Origin: an uncultured Amylibacter sp.
GTDB lineage: Bacteria > Pseudomonadota > Alphaproteobacteria > Rhodobacterales > Rhodobacteraceae
DNA length: 64,000 nucleotides
Direction of reading: 5' to 3'
NCBI GenBank assembly: GCA_959347425.1
Contig: OY365741.1
Location: 826,001-890,000 of the forward strand
Under the pieces are notes generated by a model that saw only the letters and a program-made list of their open reading frames with translations, ran no database searches and was not told the origin of the DNA. Made by a program: the position numbers and the translations under genes. This document shows positions 45,819 to 55,484 of this stretch, piece after piece. Position 1 is the stretch's first letter, and each line of letters begins with the position of its first letter.

Positions 45819-46853
45819 TTATCGGGCATTAATATAATGTCGTGCGTATCGCTGGGACAAAGCACAAAGCACTTCATAGGGAATAGTCTGCGCGGTTTGC
45901 GCGACACTATCAATTCCTTGGTGATGATTCAAGAGCGATAAATGCGTGGGCGTATCCGCCAAATGCGATATATCCACGCTCATCAAATCCATAGAAACTC
46001 GCCCGATTAACGGACAGGCGGTTTCATCGGCAAACAGATGCAATTCACCCCGCGCCAGAGCATAAAAAATCCCATCGGCATAGCCCGCGTTTAACGTGGC
46101 AATCGTGCTCGGCACGGGCGCGACCCACGTCCCGTCATAGCCCACGGGCGCCCCGACGGCAATTTTGCGCACCTGCAAAACCGGCAGGGATAGCCCGACC
46201 ACAGGTTTTATATTCGGCAAAACCGCACTGCCATAAAGCCCAATTCCGGGGCGGGTCATATCAAAATGAAAATCGGCTCCGAAAGCCGTACCATAGCTGG
46301 CACTTAGGGAGCGCGGCGGGGTCATCCCATCGGTTAAATCCATAAACAATTTACGCTGGTGGGTGTTCATTGAATCGGTTTTATCCTCGGCATTGCTAAG
46401 ATGCGACATAATCAAATCAGCGTTATTTATATGGGGTTTAACCGAAGCCCAATCAACGGGCGACACGCCCAAACGATTCATCCCCGTATCCAAATGGACG
46501 GCAAAGGGGTGATTATTTAAAATGCTTTTATGCAATTTAATTTGCTCTGGCGTGTTCAAAATGGGAATGATATTATCGCGTTTGATAAGGTCAATATCAC
46601 CCGCGAACAACCCGCCCAGCAGGTAAATTTTACCGCCCGAACCGATGGCTTGACGCACGGCAAAAGCCTCTTGCGTTTGGGCAATAAAAAAATCACGCGC
46701 CCCCGCCGCCGCCAAAGCACCCGCAACTTTACCCGCGCCCAGACCGTAAGCATCGGCCTTCACCACGGCGGACGTCACCCCAGATGACAGGTCGCGAAAG
46801 CACCGCCAATTATGCTGAAGTGCCGATAAATCTATCGTTAAATCCGCGCGCAT
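45819..46853 (-). CDS. alr: Alanine racemase
   Basis: This 344-residue PLP enzyme supplies D-alanine. It has the PLP lysine motif VVKADAYGLGA near residue 32, VHLDTGMNRLG, RPGIGLYGS, LNAGYADG with the second catalytic Tyr, and RVSMDLMSVD. The start directly follows the stop of the acyl-CoA dehydrogenase upstream (TAAATG). The pairing is probably incidental. Confidence 0.95.
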   Translation of the reverse strand: MRADLTIDLSALQHNWRCFRDLSSGVTSAVVKADAYGLGAGKVAGALAAAGARDFFIAQTQEAFAVRQAIGSGGKIYLLGGLFAGDIDLIKRDNIIPILNTPEQIKLHKSILNNHPFAVHLDTGMNRLGVSPVDWASVKPHINNADLIMSHLSNAEDKTDSMNTHQRKLFMDLTDGMTPPRSLSASYGTAFGADFHFDMTRPGIGLYGSAVLPNIKPVVGLSLPVLQVRKIAVGAPVGYDGTWVAPVPSTIATLNAGYADGIFYALARGELHLFADETACPLIGRVSMDLMSVDISHLADTPTHLSLLNHHQGIDSVAQTAQTIPYEVLCALSQRYARHYINAR

Positions 46854-48014
46854 TTAACTGCCCTTTTGCCGTAATAAATCACGGCTGATAATATGCCGTT
46901 GGATTTCCGATGTCCCATCCCAAATCCGTTCAACCCGCGCATCGCGCCAAAATCGCTCGATTGGAAAATCATCCATCAATCCCATTCCGCCAAAGATTTG
47001 CAAGGTCGCATCGGTGACCCTCGCCAACATTTCAGAGGCATAAACTTTGGCACTGGCAATCTCACGATTGGCATTCTGCCCCTGATCCAACCGCCAAGCA
47101 GAGGACAAAGTCAACCAATCGGCCGCGTCAATTTCGGTTATCATATCGGCGATTTGAAAGCTAACACCCTGAAACCGCCCGATGGTTTGCCCGAATTGTT
47201 TGCGCGTGGCGGCGTAATCCAACGCGTAATCAAAACACCGTCGCGCCCGCCCGACACACATAGTCGCCACGGTAATTCGCGTGGCATAAAGCCATTCGTT
47301 CATCACGGCAAAGCCGCCGTCAACCTCGCCCAAAACCTGCGCGTCCGACAAACGACAATCATCAAAAGACAGAATTTTATTATCATAACCATGGTGAGAA
47401 ACCGACCGATAACCATCACGGACTTCAAACCCCTTCATCCCTCGATCAACCAAAAACGCGGTGATGCGTTTTTTCAAACCGCGTTCGGTTTTATCCTCAC
47501 CCGTTGCGATAAAGACGATGAAAAAATCGGCCGCCCCCGCGCCAGAGATAAAATGCTTTGTCCCATTCACCAGCCAATCTCCGCCATCACGCCGCGCCGT
47601 GCAGGCCATACTGCGAATGTCAGAGCCCGCTTCGGGCTCGGTCATCGCCAAAGCATCCATACGATCGCCACGCACCGCGGGCAGAAGATAACGTTCAATT
47701 TGGTCGCCTTGACACGCCATCAGGATATTTTGCGGTCGTCCGAAATAATGCGTCAAAGCCATAGACCCCCGCCCCAATTCGCGTTCAACAAGAGCAAAAT
47801 CCAAATGCGATAGCCCAGCCCCGCCGACTTCTTCGGGGAAATTACAGGCATAAAAGCCCAGCTCTTTGGTCTTGCGTTTGATATCCTGCGCCAAATCGGG
47901 GGGGACGGTGTTGGTACGTTCCACCTCTTGCTCGTGCGGGTAGATTTCTTTTTCAACGAAACTGCGCACGGTTTGCACGATCATCTCTTGTTCTTGGCTT
48001 AGGGCAAAATCCAT
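46854..48014 (-). CDS. Acyl-CoA dehydrogenase family protein
   Basis: This 386-residue flavoprotein has the ACAD layout: N-terminal helical domain (RSFVEKEIYPHE), the central ALAMTEPEAGSDIRSM and HFISGAGAADFF FAD-binding strands, and the C-terminal Q-I-F-G-G-M-G-L-M-D and RIWDGTSEIQRHII. The position of the usual catalytic Glu (YEGT) carries Asp. It starts 3 nt after the carnitine dehydrogenase fusion stop, so a carnitine-linked role (crotonobetainyl-CoA or similar) is possible but unproven. Confidence 0.85.
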   Translation of the reverse strand: MDFALSQEQEMIVQTVRSFVEKEIYPHEQEVERTNTVPPDLAQDIKRKTKELGFYACNFPEEVGGAGLSHLDFALVERELGRGSMALTHYFGRPQNILMACQGDQIERYLLPAVRGDRMDALAMTEPEAGSDIRSMACTARRDGGDWLVNGTKHFISGAGAADFFIVFIATGEDKTERGLKKRITAFLVDRGMKGFEVRDGYRSVSHHGYDNKILSFDDCRLSDAQVLGEVDGGFAVMNEWLYATRITVATMCVGRARRCFDYALDYAATRKQFGQTIGRFQGVSFQIADMITEIDAADWLTLSSAWRLDQGQNANREIASAKVYASEMLARVTDATLQIFGGMGLMDDFPIERFWRDARVERIWDGTSEIQRHIISRDLLRQKGS

Positions 48015-48017
48015 TTC

Positions 48018-49472
48018 TTAGACTCCTATTGCTAGGTCGGCGTGACGTGCCGCCAGTTTTTCTGCCGCGTTCAAAATATCAACGCGAGGCTCGCAAGCAC
48101 GGCGGGTTGTCAGGCTCACATGAATCAGCATCTGTTCGCCCGTTGCCAGCAGCGTGCCATCCGCGCCAAACATTTTATGAAACAGGCGGAGCTTCTTACC
48201 CTGCGCCAACAGAACAATAGTCTCAACGGAAATCTTATCGCCACTATGGGTTTCTTGCAGGAATTTAATATGGATATCAACGGTAAAATAGCTCTGCCCC
48301 GCGTTAATATAATCCGCGTTCGCGCCGATAGTTTGCATAACCGAATCGGCCGCGTCAGAGAAAACCTGCCCATATCTGCTCTCATTCATATGACCGTTGT
48401 AATCCGTCCAATCAATGGGAATGGTGCGATTGACGGTTTGCAGGGGTTTATCTTTGCCCGTGTTTTTCGGCGTGTTTTTGGGTTTGGGCAGGCTAGCTTC
48501 ATGGTCCTTTATCAACTGCCCCGCCGCCGCATTTTGCGCCTTTAACGCCCGCAAAATCGCCACCAGATTATTATCGCGCAACTGTTCCAATTCGCGAATT
48601 GACAGCCCCTTGGCTTGGTCGTCCGATTGCTGGGTAATCTGCCCAATCAGGGTTTCATCCAAATCAGGCACATCCATCAGCCGAGTCCATGGCCATTTCA
48701 AACACGGACCGAATTGATGCAAAAAGTGCTCCATCCCAGCCGTGCCACCCGCGATACGAAAGGTTTCAAACAAACCCATCTGCGCCCAACGCAACCCGAA
48801 TCCATAGCGAATCGCGTTGTCTATATCCTCGGTCGTGGCGATACCGTCTTTCACGAGCCAGAGGGCTTCGCGCCAAACCGCCTCCAAAAACCGATCGGCA
48901 ATATGGGCATCAATCTGCTTTTTCACATGCAGGGGGTGAAAGCCAAGACTGGTTAAAATCGTACAGGCACGGGTTATCGTTTCAGGGGGGTTTTGCGGGG
49001 TCGGCACGACCTCTATCAACGGCAATAAATAGACCGGATTAAACGGATGGGCGACCATCACGGCAGCGGGGTTTTTCAGCCCCTCTTGCAATTGCGACGG
49101 GCGAAATCCAGAGGTGGAAGAGCCGATAATCGCGGCGGGCGCGGCGACCTGTTCAATCTGCTGGTAGATTTGGGTTTTCAGGGGCAGGCGTTCCGATACG
49201 CTCTCTTGTATCCACGCGGTATCAGGGGTTATCGCCTCGGCTATGCTGGGATGAAAGGTGATTTTGCCTTCGGTTGGTAAGGCGCATTCGTACAACATCG
49301 GCAACACACGGCGGGCGTTGTCCATGACTTCGCGCAGCTTGGCGGGCGCGTCTGGGTCTGGGTCAAATATCCGCACAGTCCAGCCGTTCAGGGCAAACCG
49401 CGCAGCCCAACCCGCGCCAATAACGCCCGCTCCGATGATAGCGGCGGTTTTTATGTTTGGCATAGGGGGCAT
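48018..49472 (-). CDS. L-carnitine dehydrogenase fused to a hotdog thioesterase
   Basis: This 484-residue protein has two parts. Residues 1 to about 325 are a 3-hydroxyacyl-CoA dehydrogenase-type NAD enzyme: IGAGVIGAGWAARFALNG, GSSTSGFRPSQL and VAHPFNPVYLLPLIEVV. From about residue 350 is a 4HBT-type hotdog domain: IPIDWTDYNGHMNESRYGQVF. This architecture matches carnitine 3-dehydrogenase with attached thioesterase in Rhizobiales, which makes 3-dehydrocarnitine and hydrolyses betainyl-CoA. ATG 49472 or 49463 are both possible. No BKACE-type cleavage enzyme is in the window. Confidence 0.88.
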   Translation of the reverse strand: MPPMPNIKTAAIIGAGVIGAGWAARFALNGWTVRIFDPDPDAPAKLREVMDNARRVLPMLYECALPTEGKITFHPSIAEAITPDTAWIQESVSERLPLKTQIYQQIEQVAAPAAIIGSSTSGFRPSQLQEGLKNPAAVMVAHPFNPVYLLPLIEVVPTPQNPPETITRACTILTSLGFHPLHVKKQIDAHIADRFLEAVWREALWLVKDGIATTEDIDNAIRYGFGLRWAQMGLFETFRIAGGTAGMEHFLHQFGPCLKWPWTRLMDVPDLDETLIGQITQQSDDQAKGLSIRELEQLRDNNLVAILRALKAQNAAAGQLIKDHEASLPKPKNTPKNTGKDKPLQTVNRTIPIDWTDYNGHMNESRYGQVFSDAADSVMQTIGANADYINAGQSYFTVDIHIKFLQETHSGDKISVETIVLLAQGKKLRLFHKMFGADGTLLATGEQMLIHVSLTTRRACEPRVDILNAAEKLAARHADLAIGV

Positions 49473-49534
49473 AGGGGGGGCTCCTGTTTTGTGGTTTTGT
49501 GGTTTTATAGCTTGGATTTTGGGAAAATAAAAGC

Positions 49535-50104
49535 CTATAGGTATGAAAACCCCGCACCATCATAATCAAAACAATGTACCGATAGATGTTCAATCCGCAA
49601 GGCCAGAGTCTGCTGGATATTCAGCCCACGGGCGTGGCCGATTTGGCATAAGATAGGCCCCATATGCGACACTATAATCATGTCCCTATTTATGGTGCTA
49701 TCTGTGGCGGTCTTCACCAATTCCGCCACACAGGCATTCACACGGGCGGACAAGGCACCCCAATCCTCGCCCATCGGGGCGGGTGTATTGCACGGGTTCG
49801 TCCAGAAATCACGCGACTGCTGGGGGTGGGATTTGGCGATTTGCTCGTGCGATTTGCCCTCCCAAACGCCGAAATGGATTTCGCGCAACCGCGAATCATC
49901 GGGTAAATCGGTTTGTGTCGTTCGTAACGCCGCCTTGGTTGCCCGCGCACGGGATAAATCTGAGGACACGATAAACGCATCCTTTGGCAACTGGTCGCGA
50001 GCGGTCGCCAAAGTCGCCGAATCGGATAAATCGGCGGGGACATCCGTCCAGCCAATCAGGTTTTTATTGCCCGTTGGCGCGTGGCGTACCCAGTACAACC
50101 GCAT
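49535..50104 (-). CDS. Histidine phosphatase, alpha-ribazole phosphatase-like
   Basis: This protein of about 189 residues has the RHG-type motif LYWVRHAPTGNKN, then FGVWEGKSHEQI and the second catalytic VSHMGPI. It directly follows cobU (TGATG overlap), and alpha-ribazole phosphatase (CobC) often sits with cobalamin genes, so that role is probable. The ATG at 50104 is chosen for this overlap. Confidence 0.8.
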   Translation of the reverse strand: MRLYWVRHAPTGNKNLIGWTDVPADLSDSATLATARDQLPKDAFIVSSDLSRARATKAALRTTQTDLPDDSRLREIHFGVWEGKSHEQIAKSHPQQSRDFWTNPCNTPAPMGEDWGALSARVNACVAELVKTATDSTINRDMIIVSHMGPILCQIGHARGLNIQQTLALRIEHLSVHCFDYDGAGFSYL

Positions 50105-50631
50105 CAAATCTGCCCCTTTAAGATTAACGGCAAGCCCGCGATAACTTGGATAACGCAATCGGCACGGGCGGCAAGGGCTTGGTTTAATTCGCCTTGGCTT
50201 TGGCGAAATCGCCGAGCGAGCGGCGAATCAGGCACAATCCCCAAACCTGTTTCATTGGAGACCAGAATCAGCCGTTTTTCACTGGTTTCAAAGACATGCA
50301 AAAACGCGGCAATTTCCGCGTCCATATCAGTATCCATGATATTCGCCAGCCACATGGTCATGCAATCAACCAGAATCGCACCTTGCGGGGCGTTGGGCGG
50401 AGCATTTTCAATCGCCTTTGCCAAGCCACGCGGGGACTCTATCGTGTGCCAATCCCCGCCCCGCCGTGTTTTATGCTGGGCGATTTTATCGGTCATCTCG
50501 TTATCAAACGCCTGCGCTGTCGCAATATAAACACGCGGACTCACACCATCCAACAACCCCTCAGCAAAGGCGGATTTACCACTGGCAGCCCCGCCCAGCA
50601 CCAGAATTTTATTGGGAATTTGTTTTACCAT
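50104..50631 (-). CDS. cobU: Adenosylcobinamide kinase/adenosylcobinamide-phosphate guanylyltransferase
   Basis: This 175-residue enzyme works in the nucleotide-loop assembly of cobalamin. It has the P-loop LVLGGAASGKSAFAE, YIATAQAFDNEM, H-K-T-R-R-G-G-D-W-H-T-I-E-S and VDCMTMWLANIM, and a VSNETGLGIVP segment. The ATG at 50631 is favoured (AAGAG before it). It overlaps the phosphatase gene by a TGATG. Confidence 0.92.
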   Translation of the reverse strand: MVKQIPNKILVLGGAASGKSAFAEGLLDGVSPRVYIATAQAFDNEMTDKIAQHKTRRGGDWHTIESPRGLAKAIENAPPNAPQGAILVDCMTMWLANIMDTDMDAEIAAFLHVFETSEKRLILVSNETGLGIVPDSPLARRFRQSQGELNQALAARADCVIQVIAGLPLILKGQI

Positions 50632-50747
50632 TTGCTCTTTTACCATTTTTCGGCAAAATCGCAACGCCACAAAACGCCCGCCACAAAATTAGGCTTGCAT
50701 AGCCCGCCCCCACACTCTACAATACCCCCTAAAAGAAAGATACCAAA

Positions 50748-51995
50748 GTGACCGACATATTGAAAAACCAACGCATCCTGCTGATTATCGGCGGGGGTAT
50801 TGCCGCGTATAAATCGCTGGATTTAATCCGCCGTCTGCGCGATGGTGGGGCGGTGGTTATCCCTGTGCTGACCCGTGCGGGGGCGCAGTTTGTCACCCCT
50901 TTGTCCGTTGCTGCCTTGGCGGAGGCGGAGGTTTGCACTGACCTGTTTGATTTAACCCGCGAAGCACGGATGGGACATATAGAACTGTCACGCAGTGCCG
51001 ATTTAATCGTTATCGCGCCCGCCAGCGCAGATTTAATGGCGAAAATGGCACACGGAATGGCGGATGATTTGGCAACAACCTTGCTGTTGGCACGGGATAA
51101 ACCGGCGATTCTGGTGCCGTCCATGAATGTGCGGATGTGGCACCACCCCGCGACCCAGCGTAATCTGCAAACGCTTTTGAATGACGGAGTGCGGGTTTGC
51201 GGCCCTATGGAGGGCACGATGGCTTGCGGGGAATTCGGCATGGGGCGGATGGCAGAGGTGGATATGATAGTGCAAAACATAGGCGAATCTTTGGCGGACA
51301 CCCCCGCCCCGATGCCCCTAAACGGGCGACATATTATTGTCACCTCTGGCCCGACACACGAGCCGATTGACCCTGTGCGGTATATTGGCAATCGCTCCTC
51401 TGGTCAGCAAGGGGCGGCGATTGCCACTGCACTGGTTCATCTTGGCGCAAAGGTGACTTTTATCACGGGTCCAGTGGCGGGGGTGATGCCCACGGGCTGT
51501 GCGATTATCCCCGTTCAAACGGCCGAGGATATGGAGCGTGCCGTGATGTCCGCCCTACCCGCCGAGGTTGCCATTTTTGCCGCCGCCGTGGCGGATTGGC
51601 GGGTGCGCACTCCTGCCACCCAGAAGATGAAAAAGAAGATTAAAAAAACTGGGGATACGGGCGCGACTCTGGATTTAATTCAAAACCCCGATATTCTGGC
51701 GCAGGTCGCCCAGCATAAAACCCGCCGCCCTAAATTAGTCATTGGCTTTGCCGCTGAAACCGATTCGGTGATTAAAAACGCCCGTGCGAAATACAAAACC
51801 AAAGGCTGTGATTGGCTGATTGCCAATGATGTTAGCGAGCCTGAAACGATGGGTGGTGCGACCAACCGTGTTGTTGTGATTCGCGGGGGTGAGCAAAAAG
51901 ATATTGAACCTTGGGCGCGGATGAGCAAAACTGCCCTTGGGCAAAAACTGGCACAAGCAATTGGCGATTTTCTTGGGGATTTAGCAAATGAATAA
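50748..51995 (+). CDS. coaBC: Bifunctional phosphopantothenoylcysteine decarboxylase/phosphopantothenate-cysteine ligase
   Basis: This 415-residue protein has the CoaC flavoprotein half ([58 protein letters not shown]-like [11 protein letters not shown]) and the CoaB half ([25 protein letters not shown], then GFAAET). It makes 4'-phosphopantetheine for CoA. The start is a GTG at 50748. It overlaps dut by 8 nt, the common alphaproteobacterial coaBC-dut pair. Confidence 0.95.
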   Translation: MTDILKNQRILLIIGGGIAAYKSLDLIRRLRDGGAVVIPVLTRAGAQFVTPLSVAALAEAEVCTDLFDLTREARMGHIELSRSADLIVIAPASADLMAKMAHGMADDLATTLLLARDKPAILVPSMNVRMWHHPATQRNLQTLLNDGVRVCGPMEGTMACGEFGMGRMAEVDMIVQNIGESLADTPAPMPLNGRHIIVTSGPTHEPIDPVRYIGNRSSGQQGAAIATALVHLGAKVTFITGPVAGVMPTGCAIIPVQTAEDMERAVMSALPAEVAIFAAAVADWRVRTPATQKMKKKIKKTGDTGATLDLIQNPDILAQVAQHKTRRPKLVIGFAAETDSVIKNARAKYKTKGCDWLIANDVSEPETMGGATNRVVVIRGGEQKDIEPWARMSKTALGQKLAQAIGDFLGDLANE

Positions 51996-52458
51996 CGCGA
52001 GCGTTGCCATGTGCTATACCGATTCGGCGGATGAAAAAATCCCCCTGCCCTGCTATGCCACACCCGAATCGGCGGGCATGGATTTACACGCCAATTTTCC
52101 TGCTAATTTGCGCGAATCGGGGGTTGTGTTAAAACCCGCCACGCGGGGGCTTATCCCCACAGGTTTGCGATTGGCAATGCCTGATACTATGGAGGCAAGC
52201 ATACGTCCGCGCTCAGGGCTTGCCCTGCATCATGGGATTACCGTTTTGAACAGTCCAGGGACGATTGATGCCGATTATCGCGGCGAGTTAGGCGTGATTC
52301 TGATAAACCACGGGGGCGAGGATTTCCACATAACCCACGGCATGCGAATCGCCCAAATTGTGTTTAGCCCGATTGTGCGGGTGGATATTACGCGGGTGGA
52401 TACCCTGCCCGATAGCCTACGCGGGGATGGTGGTTTCGGCTCTACTGGACGGGGTTAG
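51988..52458 (+). CDS. dut: Deoxyuridine triphosphatase
   Basis: This 156-residue trimeric dUTPase has all five motifs: [46 protein letters not shown], and the C-terminal [12 protein letters not shown]. It removes dUTP and yields dUMP. It overlaps the end of coaBC and is 2 nt before the next gene. Confidence 0.97.
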   Translation: MNNASVAMCYTDSADEKIPLPCYATPESAGMDLHANFPANLRESGVVLKPATRGLIPTGLRLAMPDTMEASIRPRSGLALHHGITVLNSPGTIDADYRGELGVILINHGGEDFHITHGMRIAQIVFSPIVRVDITRVDTLPDSLRGDGGFGSTGRG

Positions 52459-52460
52459 GG

Positions 52461-53420
52461 ATGAACGGATTTTGGCAAATCATCACAAACGGGTTTAGTG
52501 CCAAGGGCGCGTTTTTAATCGGTTTAATAATCGCGCTGGCGGTGTATCTGCGATTTTTAAGTGCAACCAGATTAAAACCTAACCCGCCCGAATCCTCCAA
52601 AGAATCCGCCAAAGACACCACATTATCGGAAGCCGAATTAGACCGCTATGCCCGCCATATTGTCCTGCGTGAAATCGGCGGTACTGGGCAAATGCGCCTG
52701 CGCAAAGCACGGGTTTTGGTGATTGGAGCAGGCGGGCTCTCCGCGCCGATTTTGTCTTATTTAACTGGGGCTGGGGTCGGTTTAATTGGCATTATTGATG
52801 ATGATGTGGTGGATGTTTCCAACCTACAACGACAGGTTTTATTTGATGAAACTCACCTGAATAAACCCAAAGTTTTCGCCGCCCAGATGCGGTTAAACCT
52901 GCTGAATCCTTATGTGAAAATCGCCCCTTATCACCGCCGATTTGATGCCGATATTGCCACCGATTTAATCAAAGATTTTGATTTAATCATTGATGGCTCG
53001 GATAATTTCGCCACGCGATGGCTGGTTAATAAAACCTGTTGGCGGGCAAAAAAACCCTTTATTTTTGGCGCGATAGGGCAATGGGATGGGCAGGTTAGCT
53101 TGTTTAATCCAAACGCGGATAATGCCCCCTGCTATGCTTGCGTTTTCCCGATTGAGCCGACCCGCGACCAAATGCCCAGCTGCGCCGAATCGGGGGTTAT
53201 GGGTGCTTTACCCGCGATAATCGGGGCGATGATGGCGAGCGAAGCGATAAAATGGATAACCGGTGCGGGGGCGGTTTTGCAGGGGCATTTGATGATTTAT
53301 GATGCTTTGGGCGCGGAATCCCGCAAGATAAAAATAAGCCGTGCAAAGAATTGCGCGGTCTGTGGCAAGGTTGCTAAAACAAAAATTAAAGCCCCGACTA
53401 AAACCAAGATTAAAGCATAG
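52461..53420 (+). CDS. MoeB/ThiF-family adenylyltransferase with N-terminal membrane helix
   Basis: This 319-residue E1-like enzyme has RVLVIGAGGLSAPILSYLTGAGVG, an IDDDVVDVSNLQRQVLFDE segment and a C-terminal Cys4 zinc site (CYAC... then CAVCGK). It activates the C-terminus of a sulfur-carrier protein (MoaD or ThiS). Unusually, residues 15-33 form a hydrophobic helix (AFLIGLIIALAVYLRFL) followed by a Ser/Lys/Glu linker with two GANTC words. The last 14 residues are Lys/Thr repeats. Whether it serves molybdopterin or thiamine is not decided by the sequence. Confidence 0.85.
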   Translation: MNGFWQIITNGFSAKGAFLIGLIIALAVYLRFLSATRLKPNPPESSKESAKDTTLSEAELDRYARHIVLREIGGTGQMRLRKARVLVIGAGGLSAPILSYLTGAGVGLIGIIDDDVVDVSNLQRQVLFDETHLNKPKVFAAQMRLNLLNPYVKIAPYHRRFDADIATDLIKDFDLIIDGSDNFATRWLVNKTCWRAKKPFIFGAIGQWDGQVSLFNPNADNAPCYACVFPIEPTRDQMPSCAESGVMGALPAIIGAMMASEAIKWITGAGAVLQGHLMIYDALGAESRKIKISRAKNCAVCGKVAKTKIKAPTKTKIKA

Positions 53421-54411
53421 CGGGAATAATCCGATTCGGCGGAGTATGCCCGTCTTCCATCATTTTTATATTGTAAATCACGGTTTCCCCCATCTCTATC
53501 CGCGCCTCTTTCGTGGCAGAGCCCATGTGCGGCAATAACATCACATTCGCCATATTACGCAAGGACGGATTGATGCTCTGCCCGCGCAATAAAACATCCA
53601 AACCCGCACCCGCCAACCGTCCGTTTTCTAACAGAGCCGCCAGCGCCGCCTCATCAATCAGCTCGCCACGGCTGGTGTTAATCACAATCGCGTGATTGGG
53701 CAATAACCCCAAGGATCGCCCATCCATAATGTTTTTCGTCTGGTCGTTAAACGGGCAACTAATGGATAAAATATCCACCTGCCCCAATAAATCATCCAAT
53801 TTATCATAATAAACCGCCTGCAACTGGTCTTGGATTTGCGGATGCACAGGCTTGCGATTATGATAATGAATGCTGAGGCCGAACGCCCGCGCTCGCATCG
53901 CCAATTCCACGCCAATCCGCCCCATTCCCAAAATCCCCAGCCGTTTGTCCGCCAGTCGCCCGCCCAGAAAATCGCTGGGCGACCAGCCCGCCCAATCGCC
54001 CGATTGCATCACGGCAGAGCCTTCCTTAAAACGCCGCATCACCGCCAAAATCAACGCCATAGCCATATCGGCCGTATCAGTGGCGGTGAATTTGGACGGC
54101 GAATTGGACACGGCAATCCCCCGCGAATCGGCGGTTTTGATGTCAATATGGTCAAACCCCGCGCCATAATTGGCAATCAATCGCAGGTTCGGGCTGGCTT
54201 GGCGTAGGGTTTCACCATCCAGACGGTCATTCAGGGTGGAAATCAAAACATCGGCGCGAGTCATCGCGTCAATCAGTTGATCTTGGCTAAACTGGCTATC
54301 GGTCGCGTTCAATTCGGTATCAAACAAGGTGCAAAGACGGTCTTCCACCTGTTTATCCAGCTTACGCGTGACGATAACCTTTAGCGGTATTTTTTTGGGT
54401 TTTTGTGGCAT
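53410..54411 (-). CDS. D-2-hydroxyacid dehydrogenase (glyoxylate/hydroxypyruvate reductase type)
   Basis: This 333-residue NAD(P) enzyme has LGILGMGRIGVELAMRARAFG for cofactor binding, the catalytic Arg (INTSRGELIDE), Glu and His (LLPHMGSAT). The order and spacing fit the GyaR/GhrB branch. It could handle glyoxylate produced by the urate pathway's AllA step, but that is only a possible link. It is convergent with the MoeB-like gene, overlapping 11 nt at the 3' ends. Confidence 0.88.
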   Translation of the reverse strand: MPQKPKKIPLKVIVTRKLDKQVEDRLCTLFDTELNATDSQFSQDQLIDAMTRADVLISTLNDRLDGETLRQASPNLRLIANYGAGFDHIDIKTADSRGIAVSNSPSKFTATDTADMAMALILAVMRRFKEGSAVMQSGDWAGWSPSDFLGGRLADKRLGILGMGRIGVELAMRARAFGLSIHYHNRKPVHPQIQDQLQAVYYDKLDDLLGQVDILSISCPFNDQTKNIMDGRSLGLLPNHAIVINTSRGELIDEAALAALLENGRLAGAGLDVLLRGQSINPSLRNMANVMLLPHMGSATKEARIEMGETVIYNIKMMEDGHTPPNRIIPAML

Positions 54412-54492
54412 TTTTTCACTGCCTTTCGCGGTTTTTACTTACCTTATCTTATGGCTTAGGCTATAAAAGCGCAAGGTTAAAAAGGATGCGAT

Positions 54493-55020
54493 ATGCGGTT
54501 TTTACAATTTGGTGTGGCTCTGTCTATCTCTCTGTGGCTCTGTGTCGTTTTTGGCACGGGTGCGGGGGCGCAGGCGGATACGCAAGCTAACGGGCAAAAA
54601 GGGCGAGTCACAGGTTTGCCCATCCCACGTTGGGTTTCCATGAAGGCGGCGGAGGGCAATGTGCGGCGTGGCCCCGACCTGCATCATCGCATTGACTGGG
54701 TGTTTCGGCATCAAAATATGCCACTGCAAGTGATTGATGAATTTGAACACTGGCGGCGGGTGGTGGATTTTGAAGGGCAAGGCGGGTGGATGCATTTTCG
54801 CCTGTTATCAGGGGTACGCACTGTTGTTTTTATGACGGATGTGACCTTGTATAAAAAGCCATCAGCAGAGGCAGAACCGCTCGGCAGCGCCGAACGCGGG
54901 GCGATTGCGTTTTTGGAAGCCTGTGCGCCGGATTGGTGTCGCGTGTCAAAAGGTGGCGTGTGGGGATGGATGGAAAAACCGCAAATCTGGGGTGCGGGGA
55001 TGGAAGAGGTTTTTGAATAG
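54493..55020 (+). CDS. Secreted SH3-domain protein
   Basis: This 175-residue protein has a signal peptide ending near GAGAQA. It carries two bacterial SH3-like repeats: PIPRWVSMKAAEGNVRRGPDLHHRIDW and VTLYKKPSAEAEPLGSAERGAIAFLEACAPDWCRV. Such proteins sit at the cell wall in alphaproteobacteria. It is often found beside the D-2-hydroxyacid dehydrogenase gene, as here (divergent). Confidence 0.85.
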   Translation: MRFLQFGVALSISLWLCVVFGTGAGAQADTQANGQKGRVTGLPIPRWVSMKAAEGNVRRGPDLHHRIDWVFRHQNMPLQVIDEFEHWRRVVDFEGQGGWMHFRLLSGVRTVVFMTDVTLYKKPSAEAEPLGSAERGAIAFLEACAPDWCRVSKGGVWGWMEKPQIWGAGMEEVFE

Positions 55021-55026
55021 GGGGCT

Positions 55027-55440
55027 CAATTAACGATTAACGATTAACGATTAACGATGAATGATTCTTTTCTTGCGCCCTCACTTGGGGACAAGCCCCT
55101 TCGTTCGGGCTTCCCGCCCGCCCACCCCTCTGCGAGGCTTGGGCGAGCGGGTTTTGTTGGCTAAAGCCTGTCTTTGCATTTAAGCAAAGCCTAAATAAAT
55201 TTAGAGCGAGCCCATCACCACTTCCCAAGTATTCTAAACAAATAATCCAATTTATCGTCTTGTTATTCCAGATAGTAATTTTATAGAATCATTATCGTCT
55301 TGTAACCAAGGGGCTTTTGGCATGCTCCCGCAAAGCGGGGGCTACGCACAAAAGACCATGCTGGTCGGCATTCGCGTAAGCGATGACGAAGACCCGCAGG
55401 GCATCATTAATCGTTAATCGTTAATCGTTAATAATTAGCA
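55027..55440. repeat. Repeat family A, copy A3
   Basis: The left arm is a run of TTAACGA units (ATTAACGATTAACGATTAAC) and the right arm its inverse (ATTAATCGTTAATCGTTAAT), so the arm unit differs from A1 and A2 but the design is the same. The core matches A2 over about 240 bp (AAGCCTGTCTTTGCAT to GAAGACCCGCAGGGCATCAT). Hairpins differ in a compensated way: CCCGC-AAA-GCGGG here against CCCAC-GAA-GTGGG in A2. A GC-rich segment at about 55112-55131 matches A1 in reverse. No gene is seen here. Confidence 0.85.
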
Positions 55441-55484
55441 CGTTTCGGGTCGCTTTTTCGCCAAAATTATCCCATACTCCCCCT

